DNA from: Halorarius litoreus
GTDB lineage: Archaea > Halobacteriota > Halobacteria > Halobacteriales > Haloarculaceae
DNA length: 64,000 nucleotides
NCBI RefSeq assembly: GCF_024362405.1
Contig: NZ_CP101454.1
Span: 2,914,001-2,978,000 of the forward strand
Direction: 5' to 3'
Shown one piece after another: positions 33,783 to 42,107 of the stretch. The translations under genes and the position numbers were made by a program. The notes below the pieces were generated by a model. That model worked only from the letters and a program-made list of their open reading frames with translations. It did not search any database and was not told the origin of the DNA. Numbering within the stretch: the first letter of the stretch is position 1; each line of letters opens with the position of its first letter.

Positions 33783-34247
33783 ATGTACACCGGGCAGACG
33801 GAACGGCCCTGCTGTCTCTGCGGGAACCCCGAGACCACTACGCGCCTCGACCTCCCCCCTAGAGCGGCCCAGTTGCTGAAGAACAGCGAGTCCATCGCGT
33901 GGCGTGACATCGAGGGGGAGGTCTCCATCCACTTCTGTGAGAGCGACTGGGCGACGGTTCGCGACCTCGTGCTCGACACCGGGATGAGTCCGCTCCCCCG
34001 CTGTAACACCGCCCAGGCGTCGTTCGTGCTCCGTGAGGACTTCGAGGCACTGTTGAACGACGTTCGCGACGAGCCAGACCAGACGCCACTCGAACGCGAG
34101 ATGCACGAGGACGCGAAGCGGGTCGTCGAGACGCACGGCTCGGACCCGTACGTCAGCGACCGCGACCTCGTGGAGGCGCGGGTGGTGCTCGACGCGTTCG
34201 ACCGCCTCGGCGTCACGGAGGCGACCTCGCTGTCGGCGACGGAGTAG
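33783..34247 (+). CDS. putative zinc-binding protein, unknown function
   Basis: A 154-residue protein with an N-terminal PCCLCGNPE motif and later cysteines in VSIHFCESDWATVR and PLPRCNTAQASF, which could complete a zinc site. The remainder is helical and acidic (REDFEALLNDVRDE, DRDLVEARVVLDAFDRLG). I know no function. A TATA-like CCTACGTTTGG is immediately upstream, shorter than the usual spacing. Confidence 0.6.
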   Translation: MYTGQTERPCCLCGNPETTTRLDLPPRAAQLLKNSESIAWRDIEGEVSIHFCESDWATVRDLVLDTGMSPLPRCNTAQASFVLREDFEALLNDVRDEPDQTPLEREMHEDAKRVVETHGSDPYVSDRDLVEARVVLDAFDRLGVTEATSLSATE

Positions 34248-34292
34248 TGTCGTCGGCAAACAAGGAGACCGAACCCCGACACCTGCGCCGCG

Positions 34293-35300
34293 TTACGCGC
34301 CGATGTACTCCTCGTTGATGACCCAGTCGCCGTCGTCGTCCTGAATCATGTACTCGCCGTAGTACGGGACGCGCTCGGCGACGACGTCCCTGAACGCCTC
34401 GCGAATCTCGGGTTTCGTCATCTCGCCCATCGGCTTCAGGTCGTCGTTACGGTTGAGACAGCCCTTCAGCAAGCCTTGGTGCGTCACCCGCACGCGATGG
34501 CAGTTCGCACAGAAGTCCTCGTTCTCGACGGGGTCGACGACCTCGACCATCCCGCCCGCGGACGAGTCCGACGAGCCTCGGCTCGCTTCGCTCGCCTCAC
34601 CCCCGCCGATGAAGTAGCGCCGGCGGTCGTGCATCTCGCGGTGTTCGACACGGTCGGCCTGTTCCGCCAGCCAGCCATGGACGCGTTCGATGTCGACGGC
34701 CCACTCCGGCCGCCCCGCGAGTTCGGGCATGTACTCGATGAGCTGGAGCTGGAGCCCCTCGTTCTCCGCGACGTGGTCGACCATCTCCGGGACGTAGCCG
34801 GCGGTGTGCTCGAACACGACCATGTTGAGCTTCACGGGGTCGAGCCCGGCGTCGACCGCGGCGAGGACACCCTCGATGACGTCGTCGTACGCGCCCGACT
34901 TCGTCACCTCACGGAACGCTTCGGGGTCGAGCGCGTCTTGCGATACGTTGACGCGGTCGAGCCCCGCGTCCTTCAGCGCCTCGGCACGGCCCGGCAGGAA
35001 CGTCCCGTTCGTAGTGAGCGAAGTCTCCATCCCGTCGGGCGTGCGTCGGATGATCTCCTCGAGGTCCTGCCGGAGCATCGGTTCGCCGCCAGTGAACTTC
35101 ACCTTCCCCACGTCGAACTCCCGGGCCACCTCGAGAAAGCGAACCACGTCGTCGGTCGACATCTCGTCGTCGCCCGGTTCCATCGGCCCCCGAGTGTCAC
35201 CGAGTCCCTCGTTGTGGCAGTAGACACAGTCGAAGTTACACCGGTCGGTCAGCGAGATGCGGACCCCGGTCACCTCGCGGCCGAACCCGTCTACGAGCAT
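34293..35300 (-). CDS. moaA: GTP 3',8-cyclase (molybdenum cofactor biosynthesis)
   Basis: A 335-residue radical-SAM enzyme that converts GTP to the cyclic intermediate of molybdopterin synthesis. The SAM cluster is [14 protein letters not shown] (C-x3-C-x2-C) and the second cluster is [18 protein letters not shown] (C-x2-C-x13-C). [13 protein letters not shown] and NTTGTFL-type blocks ([11 protein letters not shown]) are present. A Ser/Gly/Glu-rich stretch ([19 protein letters not shown]) lies in the C-terminal half and is not part of the family core. The start at 35300 is about 30 bases from a TATA-like ATTTAAGC. The conserved GGG-type C-terminus of bacterial MoaA is not seen. Confidence 0.95.
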   Translation of the reverse strand: MLVDGFGREVTGVRISLTDRCNFDCVYCHNEGLGDTRGPMEPGDDEMSTDDVVRFLEVAREFDVGKVKFTGGEPMLRQDLEEIIRRTPDGMETSLTTNGTFLPGRAEALKDAGLDRVNVSQDALDPEAFREVTKSGAYDDVIEGVLAAVDAGLDPVKLNMVVFEHTAGYVPEMVDHVAENEGLQLQLIEYMPELAGRPEWAVDIERVHGWLAEQADRVEHREMHDRRRYFIGGGEASEASRGSSDSSAGGMVEVVDPVENEDFCANCHRVRVTHQGLLKGCLNRNDDLKPMGEMTKPEIREAFRDVVAERVPYYGEYMIQDDDGDWVINEEYIGA

Positions 35301-35461
35301 AGAGAAGTGGTACGACCACGCACGCTTAAATTCGAGGCACGGAGCGGCCACTTCGTAACTACTGATGGTTACGTCGCTGGGTCGACGGGAATAGCTCTTG
35401 TGTCGGCGGCGACCCCCGACGGGGCTGAACTACTTATACGAACGGGCGCCCAACGGGGGGT

Positions 35462-36346
35462 GTGAACACGGACGCGAGCGAGGCGTTCGCGCGCCTCGGC
35501 AACGGGACCCGAATGGCCATCCTCGAGGCCCTCACGACCGTCGAGGACGGGCGTGCTCGGCCAGCGGTGCGGAGCTTCACCGAGCTGTTCGAGGCCACCG
35601 ACGAGGAGACGACGGCGGGCTTCTCGTACCACCTCCGCCAGCTCCGCGACGAGTACGTCGAGAAGACCGACGACGGCTATCGACTCACCTACGCCGGGCT
35701 GAAGGTGGTCCGCGAGATCACCGCCGGAACGTACACCGAACGGTTCGACCTCGACCCAATCGCCGTCCCGGACCCGTGTCCGTTCTGTGCAGGGGCGCTC
35801 GAAGCCGCGGGCGAGGACAACGTCCTCACCGTCTCCTGTACCGACTGCGAGCGCGACGTGCTCTCGCTGCCGTTCCCACCGGGTGGCCACGCCACCCACG
35901 ACGAGGACGAGCTGCTCGCCGCGTTCGACCGCCACCACCGCCACCGCGTCCGGCTGATGCGCGAAGGGTCGTGTCCCGAGTGCGGTGGGGCGACCCGCCG
36001 CGCGGTCGACGTGGAGGACGAGCGCGCACATGCCGACCTCGAGTGTTCGGCGTGTGGCTACGCGCTCCGGTGTCCGGTTTCCCTGACGGTACTCGAACAT
36101 CCCGCCGTGGTCTCGCACTACTACGAACAGAGCGAGGACGTTCGCGACCACCCGGTGTGGAACGTCGGGTCCGGCTGGACCGAGACCGTCCTCTCGGCGG
36201 ACCCGGTGTGCGTGCGCGTCGGCGTCCGTGTCGGCGACGAACACCTCGCGCTGCTCGTCGGCAAGGACTGTTCGGTGGTTCACACCGAGCGGACGACGGT
36301 CGAGCCGCCGGAGCGCGAGGAAGTGCCGGACGCGACGGCAGCGTAG
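35462..36346 (+). CDS. ArsR-like winged-helix protein with two zinc ribbons (paralogue of the 15600 gene)
   Basis: A 294-residue protein with the same layout as the 15600 gene: a winged helix (EAFARLGNGTRMAILEAL, GFSYHLRQLRDEYVE), two zinc ribbons (CPFCAGA with CTDCER, and CPECGGA with CSACGYA) and a beta-rich end. The GTG start is 28 bases after the centre of a TATA-like CTTATACG, implying a leaderless message. Ligand and targets are unknown; neither copy has an obvious operon partner. Confidence 0.8.
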   Translation: MNTDASEAFARLGNGTRMAILEALTTVEDGRARPAVRSFTELFEATDEETTAGFSYHLRQLRDEYVEKTDDGYRLTYAGLKVVREITAGTYTERFDLDPIAVPDPCPFCAGALEAAGEDNVLTVSCTDCERDVLSLPFPPGGHATHDEDELLAAFDRHHRHRVRLMREGSCPECGGATRRAVDVEDERAHADLECSACGYALRCPVSLTVLEHPAVVSHYYEQSEDVRDHPVWNVGSGWTETVLSADPVCVRVGVRVGDEHLALLVGKDCSVVHTERTTVEPPEREEVPDATAA

Positions 36347-36388
36347 CTCGGCAGTTGACCGCTTCCGAACCGAAAACTCGCGTCGGCG

Positions 36389-37123
36389 TTACTCCGTGGT
36401 GCTCGCGAGGCCGTACTCGTCGATCGCCGCCGCAAGCTCCTCGGCGTCGAGCCGCCGGTAGCCGTCGTCGGTGATGATCGCCGCGCTCATCCCCTCTGCT
36501 TCGAGCCCGTCACCGACCGAGGCGAGCGCGCGGAGCGCGAGTTCGAGCCCCGCGTCGGTGTCCATCCCCTCCTCGTAGTTGTCTTCGAGGAACCCCTGGA
36601 TGTCGGGGGAGTTGCCGCCGATGGCGACCGCGGTCCACTCGTACGGCGTCCCGGAGGGGTCCGTCTCGAACAGTCGTGACGAGCCGTCCACGTCGATGCC
36701 GCCCACGAGGAGCGCCGCCCCGAACGGGCGGGCACCGCCGGCCTGGGTGTAATCCTGGATGTGGCCGGTGATCTCCTTCGTCAGTGCCTCGATGTCGGCG
36801 GCTTCCTCGTAGCGGAGTCGTTCGACCTGTGCCTGTCGCCGGGCGACGTCGACGAGCTGCCGGGCGTCGGCGACGTGCCCCGCGCTCGCGACGCCGACGT
36901 GGTCGTCGACCTTGTGGATCTTCTCGATGCTCTCGGCGACCTGCAGCGACGAGCGGAGTCGGCCGTCCGCGACGAACACGATGCCGTCTTCGGTGCGGAC
37001 GCCCACCGTCGGCGAGCCGCGCTTTACGGCCTCGCGTGCGTACTCCACCTGGTAGAGCCGCCCGTCGGGGCTGAAGATGTTCGTGCCACGGTCGTACGCC
37101 TGCTGCTGTGAGTTACCTTGCAT
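36389..37123 (-). CDS. psmA: 20S proteasome alpha subunit
   Basis: A 244-residue alpha subunit. It has the gate-forming N-terminus DRGTNIFSPDGRLYQVEYA and the alpha signature following it (EAVKRGSPTVGVRTEDGIVF). No active-site Thr, as expected. Its ATG overlaps the psmB stop codon by one base (TAATG), so both subunits are made from one message and probably in balanced amounts. The alpha ring controls substrate entry and docks the PAN/Cdc48 ATPases. Confidence 0.97.
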   Translation of the reverse strand: MQGNSQQQAYDRGTNIFSPDGRLYQVEYAREAVKRGSPTVGVRTEDGIVFVADGRLRSSLQVAESIEKIHKVDDHVGVASAGHVADARQLVDVARRQAQVERLRYEEAADIEALTKEITGHIQDYTQAGGARPFGAALLVGGIDVDGSSRLFETDPSGTPYEWTAVAIGGNSPDIQGFLEDNYEEGMDTDAGLELALRALASVGDGLEAEGMSAAIITDDGYRRLDAEELAAAIDEYGLASTTE

Positions 37124-37743
37124 TATCGGACCTCCTGGATGTCGACACCGTCGCTCGTAACCCGTGCCACCACGACGCCGTTGCCCGAGGCCGTGTCACG
37201 CTCGCTGGCGGATTCGACGGCCCGGACGGCGACCGACTCGGCGTCCTCCATGTTCATTCCCTCCTCGAACTCCTGTTCGAGCAGCCCGTACGCGAGCTGC
37301 ATCCCGGACCCGGTCGCGCCGTAGGTGTCCTCCATCAGCCCGCCTGCGGGGTCGAGGCTGTAGAGGTGCGGTCCGGAGTCGTCGACGCCCCCGAGCAGGG
37401 GGACGACGCGCATCCCGCGGATGACGTTGGCGGCGGTGGTCGAGAGTGCCTCCATGCTCATGTCGCGGCCGCGGCGCGTCTCGTACAGCGAGGTCTGTGC
37501 GCGGATCTGTTTCGCGAGCATCTGCCCGTCGCCGACACCGCCCGAGATGGTGATGGCGGCCGTCGGGTGGACCTCGAAGATCTTGTTCGCCGTCTTGTTC
37601 GAGACGAACCGACCGCCGAGCGACGCCCGCCGGTCGGTGGCGAGGACGACACCCTCGTCGGCGACGATGCCGACCGTCGTCGTCCCGGTCTTGAACTCCT
37701 CGGGGGCTCCCGAAGAAGCCTTACCTGAAGTGAATCCGTTCAT
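37123..37743 (-). CDS. psmB: 20S proteasome beta subunit
   Basis: A 206-residue beta subunit. The propeptide ends EEFKTG and the catalytic Thr is residue 21 in the following TTTVGIVADEGVVLATDRRAS, with the conserved Lys/Asp triad partner region in LATDRRAS and nearby. It is the first gene of the psmB-psmA operon. The start at 37743 is about 28 bases from a palindromic TATA element GGATATATCC, so the message is leaderless. Confidence 0.97.
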   Translation of the reverse strand: MNGFTSGKASSGAPEEFKTGTTTVGIVADEGVVLATDRRASLGGRFVSNKTANKIFEVHPTAAITISGGVGDGQMLAKQIRAQTSLYETRRGRDMSMEALSTTAANVIRGMRVVPLLGGVDDSGPHLYSLDPAGGLMEDTYGATGSGMQLAYGLLEQEFEEGMNMEDAESVAVRAVESASERDTASGNGVVVARVTSDGVDIQEVR

Positions 37744-37766
37744 GCAATCCAGTTTGGCGGGGGGAC

Positions 37767-37796
37767 GGATATATCCTCGCTAAAACGGATTTTAGC
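37767..37796 (-). promoter_or_regulatory. proteasome operon promoter with upstream palindrome
   Basis: GGATATATCC (37767-37776) is the TATA element for psmB. Immediately upstream is an A/T-rich inverted repeat, GCTAAAA (37779-37785) and TTTTAGC (37790-37796), four-base spacer, which overlaps the stop codon of the bat-like gene. It may be a TFB/regulator site, a transcript end for the upstream gene, or both. Confidence 0.6.
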
Positions 37797-38460
37797 TCCG
37801 GCTCTCTGCGGCGTCCGACCGGGCGTCGACGCTCTCTCTGACGAGGTTCCGGACGCCGCGGCGGAACCGCTCGGAGGCGGCTGTCTCGGAGATGCCGAGT
37901 CGTCCGGCCAGCTCTTCGAGTGAACTCCCGCGGGGAATCTCGAGGTACCCGCTGGCGACGGCTTCGAGCAGGAGTTCGCGCTGGCCGTCGGTCAGCGTGT
38001 CCTGCCCGTTGCCGTTCGTCTCGGTCTGCTCGTACAGCTTCTCGAAGTGGAACGGGATGTCGTGCTCGCGGCAGAACGCGTAGATGCGCTGGTAGCCGTC
38101 GCGGCTCGCGAACCGGACCTGACAGCGCCACCCGCTGTTGGTGCCGACGGCCGCCTGCAGCACCGCTCCGACCTCGATTAGCTCGCCCATCAGGTTCGTG
38201 CGGTCGCCGATATCGGTGAACTCGACCCGGCAGAGCCGCCGGTCGCCGACGGTTTCGAACACCGTCAAATTCGAGACAGCGTCGTCCTCGGCGACTGCGG
38301 CCTCGACCGCCGAGAAGTCCGGGCACGTCACCCAGAACAGCATCTGATTCCGCCCGTTGGGGTTCGTGTAGGTCTCCTCCCACTCGATTCTGATACCCGG
38401 AATGTCTCGAAGCGACACACCCATCACCGGGTGTTCGATGGTGAACGTGGCGATAATCAT
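37792..38460 (-). CDS. bat-like helix-turn-helix transcriptional regulator (HTH-10 type)
   Basis: A 222-residue haloarchaeal regulator of the bacterio-opsin-activator type without PAS/GAF sensor. The N-terminal ~150 residues are the associated alpha/beta domain (MIIATFTIEHPVMGVSL, LFWVTCPDFSAVEAAV, WRCQVRFASRDGYQRIY). The C-terminal HTH reads TDGQRELLLEAVASGYLEIP and SLEELAGRLGISETAASERF. The start at 38460 follows from the MIIATF N-terminus typical of the family and a TATA-like CTTAATAGTA about 45 bases upstream. It precedes psmB codirectionally but psmB has its own promoter. Confidence 0.88.
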   Translation of the reverse strand: MIIATFTIEHPVMGVSLRDIPGIRIEWEETYTNPNGRNQMLFWVTCPDFSAVEAAVAEDDAVSNLTVFETVGDRRLCRVEFTDIGDRTNLMGELIEVGAVLQAAVGTNSGWRCQVRFASRDGYQRIYAFCREHDIPFHFEKLYEQTETNGNGQDTLTDGQRELLLEAVASGYLEIPRGSSLEELAGRLGISETAASERFRRGVRNLVRESVDARSDAAESRS

Positions 38461-38772
38461 CGATGACCTGTCCGTGCTGTTCGCGAAGTATGGTCGGCCT
38501 ACTATTAAGCCTCGCATCCCCCGCGGGGAGGGGGTGGTACGCATTACCAGCAGTACTGCTGGTCGGTGCTGAATGCCGTCAACGGGGTAGTGTACTCCGT
38601 CGGAGGGCGGCGGCCAGTCCACGAACGACGCCGTCAGACCCGCTGAATCAGCGGTCGGACGCAGATTGACCGCCCTCCGACTGGGTGACTCCGTTCACCG
38701 TCGGGTGCTCGCACTCGAGAACGAGTGTGGCCTGGCAGGCACGCACCCGACACCACGGAAACCAGCAGACCA
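38461..38772. other. 312-base intergenic region rich in inverted repeats; candidate structured RNA
   Basis: No coding region. An exact 18-base palindrome lies at 38546-38563 (ACCAGCAGT and its complement). A 12-bp inverted repeat, GTCGGAGGGCGG at 38599-38610 and its complement at 38670-38681, encloses a second hairpin at 38632-38661 whose core is CCGCTGA-A-TCAGCGG (38640-38654). GGTGA-CTCCGT-TCACC follows at 38684-38699. Then GTCGGGTG (38700-38707) pairs with CACCCGAC (38744-38751) around a hairpin CACTCG-AGAA-CGAGTG (38712-38727). The nesting suggests an RNA of about 85-150 bases, or a complex regulatory region. I recognise no known RNA family. Confidence 0.5.
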
Positions 38773-38964
38773 ATGTTGACTCACGAAGCCGAAATCGCCG
38801 ACGAACTGCTAACGACGACGCTCCCGATACTCGAAGACAGCGGCTACATCGAGGTGGACGACGCGACGAACACCGTTCACCGAGGCCCGAACTTCGAGGA
38901 GATCGAGGCCGTTCTCGAGCTGTTCGACGACGAGGCGGACGACGTGTACCGGGACTGGCCGTAG
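38773..38964 (+). CDS. small acidic protein, unknown function
   Basis: A 63-residue protein (MLTHEAEIADELLTTTLPIL...) with a pattern of helix, beta hairpin (YIEVDDATNTVHRG) and helix (FEEIEAVLELFDDEADDVY). No recognised family. It might be a small partner or wing-like DNA-binding protein, but nothing shows this. The inverted-repeat region lies directly upstream and could be its leader. Confidence 0.55.
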   Translation: MLTHEAEIADELLTTTLPILEDSGYIEVDDATNTVHRGPNFEEIEAVLELFDDEADDVYRDWP

Positions 38965-39116
38965 TACACCAGCGGACCGGACATCACTCGCCCGGTCGGC
39001 CCACACTGCTCCCACACGGGCCACCAGAGTGGTGTCCCGGGCGGCGTCGGCTCCCTCTCCCCGCCGGCGTCCCCGGGACACACAACCCTTATTCACGAAC
39101 CGAAACTAGCGCGACC

Positions 39117-40184
39117 ATGGACGAAGCCGCGGTACGCGACCTTCTACGCGGGGTCGAAGACCCCGACCTCGACGACGACATCGTGTCGCTCGGGCTCGTG
39201 AACGCCATCGACCTCGACGGAGACCACGTCGCCATCGACCTCGCGCTCGGGGCGCCCTACTCGCCGAACGAGACGGCGATCGCCGCCGAGGTCCGGAAGG
39301 TGCTCTCCGCCGAAGGGCTCGAGGTTGACCTCTCGGCCAGCGTCGACCGCGGGCTCTCGCCCGAGGAGCAAGTGCTGCCGGACGTGAAGAACGTCATCGC
39401 CGTCGCCTCGGGGAAGGGTGGCGTCGGGAAGTCGACCGTCGCCGTCAACCTCGCGGCGGGCCTCGCGGACATGGGCGCACGCGTGGGACTGTTTGATGCG
39501 GACGTCTACGGGCCGAACGTTCCCCGGATGGTGAAATCCGAGGAGCGACCGCAGGCGACCGCCGACGAGACCATCGTCCCGCCCGAGAAGTACGGGATGA
39601 AGCTCATCAGCATGGCCTTCCTGGTAGGGGAAGACGACCCCGTCATCTGGCGGGGCCCGATGGTCCACAAGCTCATCACGCAGCTCGTGGAGGACGTCGA
39701 GTGGGGCGCGCTCGACTACATGATCGTCGACCTTCCACCCGGAACCGGAGACACGCAGCTCACCCTCCTCCAGTCCGTTCCCGTTTCGGGTGCCGTCGTC
39801 GTCACCACGCCCCAAGAGGTGGCACTCGACGACGCCCGGAAGGGCCTGCGGATGTTCGGCAAGCACGACACCCCCGTGCTGGGCATCGTCGAGAACATGA
39901 GCGCGTTCCGGTGTCCCGACTGCGGAAACGAACACGCCATCTTCGGCGAGGGCGGCGGCAAGGCGTTCGCCGACGAGAACGACCTCCCGTTTTTGGGGTC
40001 GATTCCGCTCGACCCCGCCGTCCGTGAGGGCGGCGACACGGGCGCGCCCATCGTCCTCGACGACGAGAGCGAGACGGGCGAGGCGTTCCGTAACTTCGTG
40101 GGGCTGACGGCGAACATGCAGGGTATCGTCCACCGGCAGCGGGAGTCCCAGCGGGGGCAGGCCGACCAGCCACCGCACCGATGA
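39117..40184 (+). CDS. Mrp/ApbC/NBP35-type Fe-S cluster carrier ATPase
   Basis: A 355-residue protein. Residues 1-~85 are an MIP18/DUF59 domain (VRDLLRGVEDPDLDDDIVSLG). The P-loop part has the deviant Walker A ASGKGGVGKSTVAVNLA, LFDADVYGPNVPRM and DYMIVDLPPGTGDTQL. The C-terminal CPDCGNEH gives the CxxC that bridges a 4Fe-4S cluster between monomers. Such proteins assemble or deliver Fe-S clusters. A TATA-like CCCTTATTCAC is 26 bases upstream, so the gene is leaderless and an upstream extension of the frame is not used. Confidence 0.93.
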   Translation: MDEAAVRDLLRGVEDPDLDDDIVSLGLVNAIDLDGDHVAIDLALGAPYSPNETAIAAEVRKVLSAEGLEVDLSASVDRGLSPEEQVLPDVKNVIAVASGKGGVGKSTVAVNLAAGLADMGARVGLFDADVYGPNVPRMVKSEERPQATADETIVPPEKYGMKLISMAFLVGEDDPVIWRGPMVHKLITQLVEDVEWGALDYMIVDLPPGTGDTQLTLLQSVPVSGAVVVTTPQEVALDDARKGLRMFGKHDTPVLGIVENMSAFRCPDCGNEHAIFGEGGGKAFADENDLPFLGSIPLDPAVREGGDTGAPIVLDDESETGEAFRNFVGLTANMQGIVHRQRESQRGQADQPPHR

Positions 40185-40414
40185 GCGACGAGACGGGGTC
40201 GGGGCTCGACCCGGACCCCGAGCGGGTGGCCGTGTTGCGCGAGGTTGCAGAGGACATCCGCGGTGACTCCTCGGAGTCCGAGCAGCTCGCGGCGATGCTG
40301 TATCGCGTGTCGGACCTCTACGACGCCGACGCGGAGACCTCCCCCGAGGAGATCTACCGGAACGTCAAGACCATCCTCCAGATCAAGGAACGCGGGACGC
40401 TGGCGCGGGACTGA
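40181..40414 (+). CDS. small acidic protein cotranscribed with the Mrp/ApbC gene
   Basis: A 77-residue helical acidic protein (ERVAVLREVAEDIRGDSSES, MLYRVSDLYDADAETSPEEI, KTILQIKERGTL). It overlaps the ATPase stop codon by four bases (ATGA), so it is translationally coupled to it. The family is unknown to me. The coupling suggests an accessory role, but there are no cysteines for cluster binding. Confidence 0.7.
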   Translation: MSDETGSGLDPDPERVAVLREVAEDIRGDSSESEQLAAMLYRVSDLYDADAETSPEEIYRNVKTILQIKERGTLARD

Positions 40415-40455
40415 GCTGTGTCCCGCCGTCGCACGCCCGCTCCCGCTTCGTGACC

Positions 40456-40464
40456 CTTAAGTAG
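40456..40464 (+). promoter_or_regulatory. probable promoter of the tRNA-Ser/rps13 transcription unit
   Basis: CTTAAGTAG preceded by GTGACC matches a haloarchaeal TATA box with an upstream purine/C-rich element. Transcription would begin near 40485, about 90 bases before the mature tRNA-Ser, leaving a leader to be trimmed from the tRNA 5' end. Confidence 0.55.
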
Positions 40465-40571
40465 CGGTACCGAGTTGAGACGAATGCAATCGATGCAGGG
40501 CGCTCGGCGCCCGAGTCCGCGAGGGCGAAGATACACGCGAGACGCGCTACGCGTCCGACAGACACACGCAG

Positions 40572-40654
40572 GTCGTGGTAGCCAAGTGGCCCAAGGCGCT
40601 GGGTTGCTAACTCAGTGGCGTACTGCCTCCGGGGTTCGAATCCCCGCCACGACG
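40572..40654 (+). tRNA. tRNA-Ser (anticodon GCU)
   Basis: A class II tRNA: acceptor GTCGTGG pairs with CCACGAC, discriminator G as usual for tRNA-Ser, anticodon arm CTGGG-TTGCTAA-CTCAG with anticodon GCU, a long variable arm and GGTTCGAATCC T-loop. CCA is not encoded. It ends 26 bases before rps13 and is probably processed from the same primary transcript. Confidence 0.95.
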
Positions 40655-40680
40655 CTCACCCCAACACACATACATCAATC

Positions 40681-41196
40681 ATGAGTGCGGAAGAACCCGA
40701 GGCCGAGGACGAGGGCGAGGACATTCGCTACTTCGTCCGCATCGGCCAGACCGACCTCGACGGCACGAAGTCAGTCGAGCGGTCGCTGAGTGAGATGAAC
40801 GGCATCGGCCACCGGACGGCCCGAATCATCGCCCAGAAGGCGGACATCGACCGACGCGCAGTGTTCGGCAAGCTCGAGGACGACGAGATCGACCGCATCG
40901 TCGAGCTCGTCGAGAGCTACGCCGACGAGGTCCCCGACTGGATGAACAACCACCAGGACCACTACTTCACCGGCGAGACGACCCACGAGGTCGGCAACGA
41001 CCTCAACATGACGCGTCGTCGCGACATCAACCGGATGAAGATGGTCGACTCCTACAAGGGCACCCGCCACAAGCGCGGCCAGAAGGTCCGCGGCCAGCGG
41101 ACGAAGTCCACGGGCCGGACGGAGGGCACCATCGGTGTCAACGTCGAGGCCATCAAGGAGCAGCAGGCCGAGGAAGCGGAGGCTGGTGAGGAATAA
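40681..41196 (+). CDS. rps13: 30S ribosomal protein uS13
   Basis: A 171-residue uS13 (head of the small subunit, contacts P-site tRNA and the large subunit). [20 protein letters not shown] begins the conserved core, with [17 protein letters not shown] as the helix-hairpin-helix and [18 protein letters not shown] as the basic tail. A halophile-type acidic leader ([12 protein letters not shown]) and acidic C-terminal end are added. The ATG at 40681 follows the tRNA-Ser directly. Confidence 0.97.
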   Translation: MSAEEPEAEDEGEDIRYFVRIGQTDLDGTKSVERSLSEMNGIGHRTARIIAQKADIDRRAVFGKLEDDEIDRIVELVESYADEVPDWMNNHQDHYFTGETTHEVGNDLNMTRRRDINRMKMVDSYKGTRHKRGQKVRGQRTKSTGRTEGTIGVNVEAIKEQQAEEAEAGEE

Positions 41197-41726
41197 TGCC
41201 TCTCGGAAGCAACACCAAGTTCTACGAGACGCCGAACCACCCGTTCCAGGGCGAGCGCATCAACGACGAGGCGCGACTCCTGGAGACCTACGGCCTCAAG
41301 AACAAGGAGGAGCTCTGGCGAGCGCAGTCCGAGCTGCGTGCCTACCGGCGCGAGGCTCGGAAGCTCCTCGGTCGCACGCAGGGCGACGCCGAGGCCGCCG
41401 CCCGGAAGGGTGAGGAGTTCCTCGCCCGCCTGAAGCGCATCGGCGTCCTCAACGAGGACGACTCGCTCGACGACGTCCTGTCGCTCGACGTGACGGACGT
41501 GCTCGAACGCCGCCTCCAGACCGTCGCCTACCGCAAGGGCCTGGCGAACACGACGCAGCAGGCGCGACAGTTCATCGTCCACGGCCACATCACGGTCGAG
41601 GGCGCCCGCGTCTCGGTCCCGTCGATGAAGGTCGACGTGGCACAGGAGGACGACATCGCGTACGACGAGAACAGCCCGCTGACCGACGACCTGCACCCGG
41701 AGCGTGCGGGAGGTGACCAAGAATGA
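41196..41726 (+). CDS. rps4: 30S ribosomal protein uS4
   Basis: A 176-residue archaeal uS4, a primary binder of the 16S 5' domain. It has the N-terminal [20 protein letters not shown] block and the S4 RNA-binding domain ([40 protein letters not shown]). Its ATG overlaps the rps13 stop codon (TAATG). The acidic C-terminal end is a halophilic addition. Confidence 0.97.
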   Translation: MPLGSNTKFYETPNHPFQGERINDEARLLETYGLKNKEELWRAQSELRAYRREARKLLGRTQGDAEAAARKGEEFLARLKRIGVLNEDDSLDDVLSLDVTDVLERRLQTVAYRKGLANTTQQARQFIVHGHITVEGARVSVPSMKVDVAQEDDIAYDENSPLTDDLHPERAGGDQE

Positions 41727-42106
41727 GTGACGACGGCAAGTGGGGCATCGCACACGTGTATGCCTCGTTCAACAACACGATCATCACCGTAACGGACGTG
41801 ACCGGCGCCGAGACCATCGTGAAGTCCTCGGGCGGCACGGTCGTGAAGCAGAACCGCGACGAAGCGTCGCCGTACGCGGCGATGCAGATGGCCGAAGCGG
41901 TGGCCGACGAGATCAAGGCGGCCGGCATCGAGGGCCTGCACGTTCGCGTGCGCGGCCCCGGCGGCAACCTGAACAAGTCTCCTGGCCCCGGTGCGCAGGC
42001 GACCATCCGTGCGCTCGCTCGCGCCGGTCTGGAGATCGGTCGTATCGAAGACGTGACCCCCATCCCGCACGACGGTACGCGGGCGCCCAAGAACAGCGGG
42101 TTCTGA
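41723..42106 (+). CDS. rps11: 30S ribosomal protein uS11
   Basis: A 127-residue uS11, part of the platform. It begins [20 protein letters not shown] and contains [20 protein letters not shown] and the C-terminal [17 protein letters not shown]. It overlaps rps4 by four bases (ATGA), and a GGAGGTGA Shine-Dalgarno motif sits just upstream. Confidence 0.98.
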   Translation: MSDDGKWGIAHVYASFNNTIITVTDVTGAETIVKSSGGTVVKQNRDEASPYAAMQMAEAVADEIKAAGIEGLHVRVRGPGGNLNKSPGPGAQATIRALARAGLEIGRIEDVTPIPHDGTRAPKNSGF

Positions 42107-42107
42107 G

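Noticed and set aside
38546..38751. CRISPR-like repeats in the structured spacer
   Set aside because: The repeats are inverted and differ from each other; there is no regular direct repeat with spacers.
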